Below are positions 12,690-17,854 of a stretch of 17,854 nucleotides of DNA, piece by piece; within the stretch, counting starts at the first letter, position 1, and each line of letters starts with the position of its first letter. The DNA is taken from positions 1 through 17,854 of the forward strand of contig DASUJK010000432.1 of NCBI GenBank assembly GCA_036279295.1, written 5' to 3'. The notes under the pieces are model-generated. The model saw only the letters and a program-made list of their open reading frames with translations. It did not search any database and was not told where the DNA came from. The position numbers and the translations under genes were made by a program. The DNA comes from DATEPR01 sp036279295 (GTDB lineage Bacteria > Actinomycetota > Actinomycetes > Mycobacteriales > Pseudonocardiaceae).

Positions 12690-13175
12690 TTACAGGGATT
12701 TCCCGAAACAACGGCAACCCGGTGCGTCCCGATAGATGCCGAATGCGGGAATGGCCGCATACCCGGACGAGGTGTACAGCGCGATCGCCTCCGGCTGCTG
12801 CACGCCCGTTTCCAGCACGATCCGCAGTCGGCCGGCCTCGACCGCTGTGCGTTCCAGTTCGGCCAGCAGTGCGCGTGCGCAACCGGTTCCCCTGGCTGAT
12901 GGTGTGACATACATGCGTTTCACTTCGGCGTCACCGTCGGCGAAACCGGGATCCGCCGAACCATGTGCACGCCAGCCACCGCAGGCCACGGCGACACCGT
13001 CGAGGTAGCCGACCACGAACAGGCCACGCGGTGGCGCGAAGTCGGCCACGTCGATCGGCGTGGAGTCGCGGCCGCCGTAGCGCAGCACGTACTCCTGTTG
13101 CACAGCCTCGATCAGCGTCCGCGCGTCCGGGTTGTCGTAGCCGACGGTCTTGCAGGCGAGTTCACGTGCGAGCAC
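12690..13175 (-). CDS. GNAT-family N-acetyltransferase
   Basis: Transfers an acetyl group from acetyl-CoA to an amine of an unknown substrate. The 161-residue product shows the GNAT core: strand GLFVVGYLDGVAVACGGWRA (51-70), then EVKRMYVTPSARGTGCARALLAELE (84-108) with the acetyl-CoA pyrophosphate loop R95-G-T-G-C-A. The last strands are LRIVLETG and the helix QPEAIALYTSSGYAAI, closing with a Tyr and a Cys-rich end (GCRCFGKSL). GTG 13175 lies inside the end of thiL, giving a 14-base overlap, so translation is probably coupled. The ribosome site (GGGAAC) is weak. Its place between thiL and the gamma-CA gene gives no clear hint of substrate. Confidence 0.9.
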   Translation of the reverse strand: MLARELACKTVGYDNPDARTLIEAVQQEYVLRYGGRDSTPIDVADFAPPRGLFVVGYLDGVAVACGGWRAHGSADPGFADGDAEVKRMYVTPSARGTGCARALLAELERTAVEAGRLRIVLETGVQQPEAIALYTSSGYAAIPAFGIYRDAPGCRCFGKSL

Positions 13176-14136
13176 GCCAGTGTTCCCATCCGGCTAGCCG
13201 CTCGTAGGGCAGGCCGTCGACGGTGACTCCGTTGCCGCGCAGCACAGTGCCGATCGTCGTCCACCCCTCGGGCACGGCGGCCGGCTCGGGGAACGTGGCG
13301 GCCAGCGCGTGGTCCTCGCCGCCGGTGAGCACCCAGTGCATCGGGTCCGCGCCCAGTGCGGTGGCCACCTCGACCAGCCGCTGCGGCACCGTGACCAGGT
13401 CGGTCCGCACGTCGATGTGGACGTTCGAGGAATCGGCGACATGGCCGATGTCGGCGAGCAGCCCATCGGAAACGTCCAGCATCGCGGTGGCGCCGGCCCT
13501 GGCCGCCTGGGCACCGGCCGGATACGGCGGTTCCGGCGCCCGATGCGCGCCGACCACGCTGACCGGGGACCGGAAACCCCGGCCCAGCACGGCCAGTCCC
13601 GCCGCGGACCAGCCGAGTTTCCCGCACACCGCGAGCACGTCGCCGACCATCGCGCCGGACCGGGTGACCGGTGCCCTGCCCTCCAGGTCGCCGAGCGCTG
13701 TGATCGACACCACCAGCATGTCCGACGTCACCATGTCGCCGCCGACGACGCCTGCGCCGGCCCGCGCCGCCTCGGCCCACATGCCGCTGGACAGCTCGTC
13801 GACCACCGAGGCCGGTGTGGACGGCGGGCAGCCGAAACCGACCAGCACAGCCGTTGGCACAGCGCCCATGGCCGCGATGTCGGCCATGTTGACCGCGACG
13901 GCCTTGCGACCCACCTGTTCAGGGGTGGACCAGTCGAGGCGGAAGTGCACGCCCTCGACCAACACGTCCGTCGTCGCGACGACCCGGCCGTCCGGGGCCG
14001 ACACGACGGCGGCGTCGTCACCGGGACCGAGCAGGGTGGTCGCCGGCTGCGTCCGACCCTCGGTCACGCGCCGAATGAGACCGAACTCACCAACCTCGGC
14101 GACGGTGTCCGACTCGTCAGGGAGGTCCGAGGGCAC
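13162..14136 (-). CDS. thiL: Thiamine-monophosphate kinase
   Basis: Phosphorylates thiamine monophosphate to thiamine diphosphate with ATP, the last step of cofactor synthesis. The 324-residue protein belongs to the PurM/AIR-synthase-like kinases and shows LLGPGDDAAVV (35-45, metal-binding Asp40/41), TTDVLVEGVHF (55-65), NMADIAAMGA (83-92), GGDMV (132-136), MLDVSDGLLADIGH (219-232) and TGGEDHALAA (271-280). Start: an ATG at 14169 is in frame, but GTG 14136 has AGGAGG (complement of 14142-14147) five bases upstream and is chosen. It is the first gene of the operon with GNAT, gamma-CA and ung. No TPP riboswitch is visible in the short region upstream. Confidence 0.96.
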   Translation of the reverse strand: MPSDLPDESDTVAEVGEFGLIRRVTEGRTQPATTLLGPGDDAAVVSAPDGRVVATTDVLVEGVHFRLDWSTPEQVGRKAVAVNMADIAAMGAVPTAVLVGFGCPPSTPASVVDELSSGMWAEAARAGAGVVGGDMVTSDMLVVSITALGDLEGRAPVTRSGAMVGDVLAVCGKLGWSAAGLAVLGRGFRSPVSVVGAHRAPEPPYPAGAQAARAGATAMLDVSDGLLADIGHVADSSNVHIDVRTDLVTVPQRLVEVATALGADPMHWVLTGGEDHALAATFPEPAAVPEGWTTIGTVLRGNGVTVDGLPYERLAGWEHWRART

Positions 14137-14270
14137 AATTACCTCCTGCCATGAATGGTCGGACCCCATAATGATCCCAAACTGGGGTACGTTGACTGCC
14201 TTGCGTGCCGGCAGGCACGTTTGCTCACGTTCCTACCCCGACCTGACCCGTCGAAGCGAAGGGGCACGCC
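14137..14270. promoter_or_regulatory. Divergent intergenic region with two inverted repeats (thiL / Lrp-like gene)
   Basis: The region should hold both promoters. It contains CCCA-AAC-TGGG (14176-14186), flanked by ACCCC (14163-14167) and GGGGT (14184-14188), and CGTGCC-GGCA-GGCACG (14204-14219), whose centre TGCCGGCA is itself a palindrome. A TTGACT (14192-14197) could be a plus-strand -35, but no good -10 follows. CATTAT (complement of 14168-14173) could be a thiL -10. AAGGGG (14259-14264) is the ribosome site of the downstream gene. Confidence 0.4.
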
Positions 14271-14513
14271 GTGGTCCACGCATACATCCTCATCCAGACA
14301 GAGGTCGGCAAGGCCGCGGCCGTCGCGTCGCAGATCTCCGGCATTCCCGGAGTGACCACAGCCGAGGATGTCACCGGTCCGTACGACGTGATCGTGGTCG
14401 CCGAGGCCGACAACGTCGATCTGTTGGGCCAACTCGTGGTGGCCAAGGTACAGAACGTGGAGGGCATCACGCGCACCCTCACCTGTCCAGTGGTGCATCT
14501 CGACCACTCATGA
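14271..14513 (+). CDS. Stand-alone Lrp/AsnC ligand-binding (RAM) domain protein
   Basis: The 80-residue product is only the effector-binding half of an Lrp/AsnC regulator: VHAYILIQTEVGKAAAVASQISGIPGV, then GPYDVIVVAEADNVDLLGQLVV and the closing strand TRTLTCPVVH. There is no helix-turn-helix and no room for one before the GTG start (ribosome site AAGGGG six bases upstream). Such proteins form ring-shaped oligomers that bind amino acids or other small molecules; the ligand here is unknown. The gene overlaps the following DUF3515 gene by ATGA and is conserved at this place in actinobacteria. It diverges from thiL. Confidence 0.92.
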   Translation: MVHAYILIQTEVGKAAAVASQISGIPGVTTAEDVTGPYDVIVVAEADNVDLLGQLVVAKVQNVEGITRTLTCPVVHLDHS

Positions 14514-15166
14514 CCGAAACCCGACAGAGGCTCGTGAACGACGACGACCAACACGGCGGTTCGGGCGGCACGGCGCCTGATCCTACGGGATCAGAGCCCC
14601 CTGTCGAGCCTTCGGAGCGACGACTCTCGCCACCGCTGATCGCCGCGCTCGTCCTCGGTGCGGTGCTCGTCGTCGGTATCGGTGTGGCCGGAATCGTGCT
14701 GGGTCCGAGCGGTACCACCACTTCAGCACCGGCACCTCGGCCCGCCATCTCGACCGGGCCGCTGCTGCTGGTGCCGGTGGACGCGCCGCAGGCCGGTTCG
14801 CCGGACTGCGCCGCACTTCTGCGCGCGCTGCCGGCCACCCTCCCCAACGGGAAGACTCCGCTGCACAGCAGACAACTGGCGTCCCCCGCCCCGCCCGCGA
14901 CGATGGCGTGGGGCGGCACCGCGGGTGAACCCGCCGTGCTGCGGTGCGGCATCGAACGGCCGCCCGAGCTGACGGCCACCTCGGAGCTGCTGGACGTGAA
15001 CAGCGTGCAGTGGCTGCGGATCAGCGCCGACGGTGCCACCACGTGGTACGCCGTGGACAGGGCCGTCGTCGTCGCGCTGACCCTGCCGGGCGACGTGGGC
15101 ACCGGGCCGATCCAGCAGGCGTCGGACACGATCAGCGCGACATTGCCTGCGAAGCCGGTCTTCTAG
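14510..15166 (+). CDS. DUF3515 family membrane-anchored protein
   Basis: The 218-residue product has an acidic, Pro/Gly/Ser-rich cytoplasmic N terminus (1-40), one transmembrane segment (about 42-64, PPLIAALVLGAVLVVGIGVA) and an extracytoplasmic domain. That domain has cysteines at 100 and 146, which could form a disulfide, and the family-type stretches SPDCAALLRALP and WLRISADGATTWYAVDRAVVVAL. Proteins of this family (Pfam DUF3515, for example Rv2980 of M. tuberculosis) sit beside ddl; their function is unknown. ATG 14510 overlaps the stop of the RAM-domain gene (ATGA), so translation is coupled. The long plus-strand frame before it is antisense to thiL and is not used. Its natural terminator with ddl is now separated by the IS element. 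Confidence 0.88.
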   Translation: MTETRQRLVNDDDQHGGSGGTAPDPTGSEPPVEPSERRLSPPLIAALVLGAVLVVGIGVAGIVLGPSGTTTSAPAPRPAISTGPLLLVPVDAPQAGSPDCAALLRALPATLPNGKTPLHSRQLASPAPPATMAWGGTAGEPAVLRCGIERPPELTATSELLDVNSVQWLRISADGATTWYAVDRAVVVALTLPGDVGTGPIQQASDTISATLPAKPVF

Positions 15167-15180
15167 CCACATTCGCCCTG

Positions 15181-15223
15181 GCGGGCGGCCCGTTCTGGCC
15201 TGAAAATAGGGTCGGTCGCCCGC
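15181..15223 (+). other. Stem-loop just after the DUF3515 gene (terminator or 5' part of an IS110 RNA)
   Basis: GCGGGCGGCC (15181-15190) pairs with GGTCGCCCGC (15214-15223) through one G-U pair, around a 23-base loop. It begins 15 bases after the DUF3515 stop. The loop is much longer than in the other terminators of this window (3 bases) and no T run follows, so a simple terminator is not certain. Confidence 0.35.
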
Positions 15224-15273
15224 AGACGCCGACGCACTATGGTCCCTCCGAGGCCGTCATCTAGCCGGGCGCT

Positions 15274-15388
15274 GGGAGCTGCGTCATGGGCCCTTCACTG
15301 TTGCCACGAGCACGCGGATTAGATTCTGCCCCTCCCGTGCGGCTCCCGCGGGCGACCCCGATCACAGACCATCGGGAAGGGAGATGCC
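15274..15388 (+). ncRNA. Candidate IS110 guide (bridge/seek) RNA region upstream of the transposase
   Basis: IS110 elements encode a structured RNA, in the non-coding end before the transposase gene in the IS110 group, that base-pairs with donor and target DNA. Here GGGAGCTGC (15274-15282) pairs with GCGGCTCCC (15339-15347; nine pairs including one G-U), GGGC (15288-15291) pairs with GCCC (15328-15331), and the enclosed 36-base loop contains CGGATTAG (15315-15322), which recurs at the right junction of the element (16732-16739). A second hairpin CCCGAT/ATCGGG (15357-15362 / 15371-15376) precedes the transposase ribosome site. This is pairing found by eye; the RNA's ends are unknown. If CGGATTAG is instead the left end of the element, only about 66 bases of non-coding left end remain. 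Confidence 0.35.
15330..15381 (+). other. Structure that can hide the transposase ribosome-binding site
   Basis: CCCTCCCG (15330-15337) can pair with CGGGAAGGG (15373-15381, one bulged A), covering most of the ribosome site AAGGGAG (15377-15383). The short hairpin CCCGAT/ATCGGG (15357-15376) would compete and leave the site free. A switch of this kind would limit transposase synthesis; it is inferred from base pairing alone. Confidence 0.3.
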
Positions 15389-16654
15389 ATGGCGCTGGCC
15401 GAAGCACAGGACAACGAACAGATCATCCAACGGGTCGCCGCATTGGATATCGGCAAAGCTGAACTGGTCTGCTGCGTGCGGGTGCCCGGTACGGGCCGTA
15501 AGCGTCTGCAGGAGGTCCGCACGTTCACCACGATGACCCGCTCACTGCTGTCCCTGGCCGACTACCTGAGCAACCTGGGTGTGACCCGAGTGGTGATGGA
15601 AGCCACCTCCGACTACTGGAAACCAGTCTTCTACCTGCTCGAAGCACACGGGCTGGACACCTGGCTGGTCAACGCCAAAGACGTCAAACACCTGCCCGGG
15701 CGCGCCAAGACCGACACGCTGGACGCGATGTGGCTGTGCAAGATCACCGAACGGCAGATGATCCGACCCAGTTTCGTGCCCCCACCCCCGATCCGGCGAT
15801 TACGCGACCTCACCCGCTACCGCATCGATCTGGTCGGCGCGCGGACCGCGGAGAAGAACCGGGTGGAGAAGCTGCTCGAAGACGCCTGCATCAAGCTGTC
15901 GGTGGTGGCCTCCGACATCTTCGGGGTGTCCGGGCGGGACATGATGGCCGCGTTGATCGCCGGGGAACGCGACCCGAAACGGCTGGCCCAGTTGGCCCGC
16001 TCCCGGATGCGCAGCAAGATCGCCTTGTTGGAGGAGGCGTTCACCGGGCATTTCACCGACCACCACGCGTTCCTGCTGGCACGGATGCTCGCGCGGATCG
16101 ACGCGGTCAACGCCGACCTGGCCGCTCTGGACGCCAAGATCGAGGAGATGGTGCTCCCTTCCGAGGCGGCGATCGCCCGGTTGGATGAGATCCCCGGTGT
16201 CGGCCCGATCGCCGCGGCGGTGGTGGTGGCCGAGATCGGGCTGGACATGACCCGGTTCCCGACCCCGGGGCATCTGACGTCCTGGGCGCGGTTCGCACCC
16301 GGGGTGAAGGAGTCCGCCGGGAAGAAGAAGGGCAACGCCGCCACCGGGCACGGCAACCGTTACCTGGCCCGCATCCTCGGGGAGGCCGCCATCGGCGCCG
16401 CCCGCACCCACACCTTCCTGGGCGAACGCTACCGCCGCATCGCCCGACGCCGCGGCAAGAAGAAAGCCCTCGTCGCGGTCGGCCGCTCGATCCTGGTCAT
16501 CATCTGGCACCTGCTGTCCAACCCGGATACCCACTTCCAGGACCTGGGCCCTGACTTCTACGACAGTCGCGCGGGCCAGAACCGTCAGAAGCGCAACCAC
16601 ATCCGCCAGCTCGAAGCGCTGGGCTACCGGGTCACCCTCGAACCCGCCGCCTGA
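15389..16654 (+). CDS. IS110-family transposase (DEDD recombinase)
   Basis: RNA-guided DNA recombinase of the IS110 family, 421 residues and uninterrupted. The N-terminal RuvC-like domain has the acidic residues Asp20 (AALDIGKAE), Glu71 (VVMEATSDYW) and Asp109/Asp112 (AKTDTLDAMW). A helical, coiled-coil-like middle follows (about 140-260). The C-terminal Transposase_20 domain starts with the hairpin-like LDEIPGVGPIAAAVVVAEIG (265-284) and contains GHLTSWARFAPGVKESAGKKKGN (294-316), with the conserved serine(s) of the catalytic region, and GHGNRYLARILGEAA. ATG 15389 has AAGGGAG five bases upstream. All expected catalytic residues appear present, so the protein may be active. The C-terminal 40 residues are Arg/Lys/Gln-rich. 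Confidence 0.95.
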   Translation: MALAEAQDNEQIIQRVAALDIGKAELVCCVRVPGTGRKRLQEVRTFTTMTRSLLSLADYLSNLGVTRVVMEATSDYWKPVFYLLEAHGLDTWLVNAKDVKHLPGRAKTDTLDAMWLCKITERQMIRPSFVPPPPIRRLRDLTRYRIDLVGARTAEKNRVEKLLEDACIKLSVVASDIFGVSGRDMMAALIAGERDPKRLAQLARSRMRSKIALLEEAFTGHFTDHHAFLLARMLARIDAVNADLAALDAKIEEMVLPSEAAIARLDEIPGVGPIAAAVVVAEIGLDMTRFPTPGHLTSWARFAPGVKESAGKKKGNAATGHGNRYLARILGEAAIGAARTHTFLGERYRRIARRRGKKKALVAVGRSILVIIWHLLSNPDTHFQDLGPDFYDSRAGQNRQKRNHIRQLEALGYRVTLEPAA

Positions 16655-16675
16655 CCCCCACATCACCTACCACGA

Positions 16676-16702
16676 ACCCGGCTCCGCTGCGCTCCGCCGG
16701 GT
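16676..16702. repeat. Inverted repeat in the right end of the IS element
   Basis: ACCCGGC (16676-16682) pairs perfectly with GCCGGGT (16696-16702) around the 13-base loop TCCGCTGCGCTCC. It lies 21 bases after the transposase stop and may end its transcript. The loop phrase GCTCCGCTGCGCTCC is a common actinobacterial intergenic motif. No T run follows. Confidence 0.5.
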
Positions 16703-16752
16703 GCTTCACCTGCCCACTCACCATTCATTTTCGGATTAGCGCGGCCGGTGTT

Positions 16753-17853
16753 CTAGCGCAGTCCGGTGCCGCGCGCCATCGCGGTGTCCACCAGTGTGCT
16801 CAGCAGCGTGGCGAAATCGACGCCGGTCACTGCCCACATCTTGGGATAGGCCGACATCTCGGTGAAGCCCGGCATGGTGTTCACCTCGTTGACGCTGACC
16901 GTGTCGTCCGGGCCGACGAAGAAGTCCACCCTGGCCAGTCCCTGGCAGTCCAGCGCGGTGAACGCACGCACGGCCAGTTCGCGCACCCGCGCGGTAACGG
17001 CGTCCGGCAGTTTCGCCGGGATGTCGAACTCGACCACGTCGTCCAGGTACTTGGCGTCGAAGTCGAACCACTCGACACCGTCGGCCACGACGCGGATCTC
17101 CGCCGGCAGGGACGCGTCCAGCCGACCGTCCGGGTACTCCAGGACACCGCACTCGACCTCCCGGCCGGGCATCGCCGACTCGACGATCACCTTCGGATCG
17201 ATCCGCCGCGCGTACTCGATCGCGGTGTCCAGCGCCGCCCACTCGGTGACCTTGGTGATGCCGGTGGACGAGCCCGCCCGCGCCGGCTTGACGAAGACCG
17301 GCAGGCCAAGGCGCTGCCTGGTCGGCTCGTCCAGCGTGGCCACACCTCGACGCAGCACCGCGTACGGCCCGATCGGCAGGCCCTCGGCGGCCAGCAGCTT
17401 CTTGCCGAACTCCTTGTCCATGGCGGCGGCACTGGCCAGCACGCCCGCGCCCGCGTAGGGAATCCCGGCCAGTTCGAGCAGGCCCTGGATGGTGCCGTCC
17501 TCGCCGTAGGCGCCGTGCAGCAGCGGCAGCACCACGTCCACCGAGCCGAGGTCCTGCGGCACCGCATCCGGGCTGGTCACCGGCAAGGAAGAAGAACCGG
17601 CGACCGGGACGATCGAGGAGCCAGGGACCGCTACCGACTCGACCGAAGGCAGCGAGCCGGAGGACAGCGCCAGCCGCGCCAGGTCACCGGAGACCAGCAC
17701 CCACCGCCCGTCCGTGGCGATGCCGATGGGCAGCACCTCGTAGCGGTCGTGGTCGATGGCCGACAGGATCAGGCCCGCGCTCGCGCAGGACACGGCGTGC
17801 TCGGTACTGCGGCCGCCGAACACCACGGCGACCCGGATCTTTTCCTGCCCCAC
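16753..17853 (-). CDS. ddl: D-alanine-D-alanine ligase (start at or beyond the window edge)
   Basis: ATP-grasp enzyme that joins two D-alanines for peptidoglycan precursors in the cytoplasm. The 366 visible residues show VVFGGRSTEHAVSCASAG (10-27), LLHGAYGEDGTIQGLLELAG (111-130), DKEFGKKLL (146-154), VFVKPARAGSSTGITKV (186-202) and the metal/ATP site RVDFF...VNEVNTMPGFTEMSAYPKMW (308-340). In the omega loop FDAKYLDD carries Lys268-Tyr269, the Lys-Tyr pair of D-Ala-D-Ala ligases, not the histidine of VanA-type D-Ala-D-Lac ligases. Between about 64 and 100 there is a Ser/Val/Pro-rich linker (SSGSLPSVESVAVPGSS) before the first catalytic loop. The first possible start is GTG 17853 at the very edge; a start further upstream cannot be excluded. 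It is convergent with the DUF3515 gene across the IS element. Confidence 0.94.
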   Translation of the reverse strand: MGQEKIRVAVVFGGRSTEHAVSCASAGLILSAIDHDRYEVLPIGIATDGRWVLVSGDLARLALSSGSLPSVESVAVPGSSIVPVAGSSSLPVTSPDAVPQDLGSVDVVLPLLHGAYGEDGTIQGLLELAGIPYAGAGVLASAAAMDKEFGKKLLAAEGLPIGPYAVLRRGVATLDEPTRQRLGLPVFVKPARAGSSTGITKVTEWAALDTAIEYARRIDPKVIVESAMPGREVECGVLEYPDGRLDASLPAEIRVVADGVEWFDFDAKYLDDVVEFDIPAKLPDAVTARVRELAVRAFTALDCQGLARVDFFVGPDDTVSVNEVNTMPGFTEMSAYPKMWAVTGVDFATLLSTLVDTAMARGTGLR

Positions 17854-17854
17854 G

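Larger units (their letters stand above)
15315..16739 (+). mobile_element. IS110-family insertion sequence between DUF3515 and ddl
   Basis: The element contains one intact transposase gene. The limits given are the two copies of CGGATTAG (15315-15322 and 16732-16739), the only clear repeat I find flanking the gene; the right copy is 13 bases from the ddl stop. IS110 elements lack terminal inverted repeats and usually make little or no target duplication, so an 8-base direct repeat would be a shared core or target/donor homology. With these limits the element is about 1.42 kb, normal for the family. The left limit could lie up to about 150 bases further left if the upstream sequence is part of the element's RNA gene. 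It sits between two convergent genes and disrupts neither. Confidence 0.6.

Noticed and set aside
14137..14270. TPP riboswitch upstream of thiL
   Set aside because: The leader is very short (start codon about 30 bases from the likely -10) and I see no thi-box sequence.
13223..14509. Upstream extension of the DUF3515 frame
   Set aside because: It is antisense to thiL and crosses the RAM-domain gene; ATG 14510 with ATGA coupling gives the normal family length.
17581..17690. Possible frameshift or short tandem repeat in ddl
   Set aside because: The Ser/Val/Pro-rich stretch stays in frame and is followed by intact catalytic motifs; it is a variable linker, not damage.
1..17854. CRISPR array, tRNA or rRNA genes
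   Set aside because: No regularly spaced repeats, no cloverleaf with TTCGAATC-type arm in context, and no rRNA sequence were seen on either strand.

Overview
The base composition is very GC-rich, third codon positions are mostly G or C, GTG starts are common, and the gene order ddl / DUF3515 / thiL / ung / rpmB / fakA-like DAK gene / recG / pyc is the conserved actinobacterial chromosomal block. The window is therefore chromosomal DNA from a high-GC actinomycete. The IS110 element, the ECF42-DGPF pair and the general style fit a Pseudonocardiaceae-type genome (Kibdelosporangium, Lentzea, Saccharothrix and relatives), but I cannot fix the genus from sequence alone.

Layout. 1-91: 3' end of an unidentified plus-strand gene. 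219-752: chloramphenicol phosphotransferase homologue, convergent with a small ribbon-helix-helix protein (1008-760) that has no toxin partner. Both look leaderless. 4441-1064: pyruvate carboxylase. 4992-4549: small secreted cysteine-containing protein. 5106-5396: a decayed phosphoesterase fragment ending exactly at a perfect 21-bp hairpin. 7753-5555 recG and 9375-7759 FakA/YloV-like DAK protein form an operon diverging from rpmB (9578-9769). A perfect 15-bp hairpin separates rpmB from the convergent ECF42 sigma factor (11057-9819), which is downstream of its usual DGPF partner (11384-11061). 14136-11461: minus-strand operon thiL, GNAT acetyltransferase, gamma-carbonic-anhydrase-like protein and ung, with overlaps or very short gaps. 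14271-15166: stand-alone Lrp/AsnC ligand-binding domain and a DUF3515 membrane-anchored protein with an ATGA overlap. An IS110-family element (transposase 15389-16654) lies between DUF3515 and the convergent ddl (17853-16753).

Functionally most of the window is housekeeping: cell-wall precursor synthesis (ddl), thiamine diphosphate synthesis (thiL), DNA repair (ung, recG), translation (rpmB), lipid metabolism (FakA-like) and anaplerosis (pyc). The accessory parts are the phosphotransferase/RHH corner, the secreted protein plus phosphoesterase remnant, the ECF42-DGPF signalling pair and the IS110 element. The most interesting non-coding stretch is 15167-15388, upstream of the intact IS110 transposase. 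It can fold into several hairpins, and one large loop carries an 8-base word (CGGATTAG) that recurs exactly at the right-hand junction of the element. That word is either the terminal repeat of the element or the guide segment of an IS110 bridge/seek RNA.
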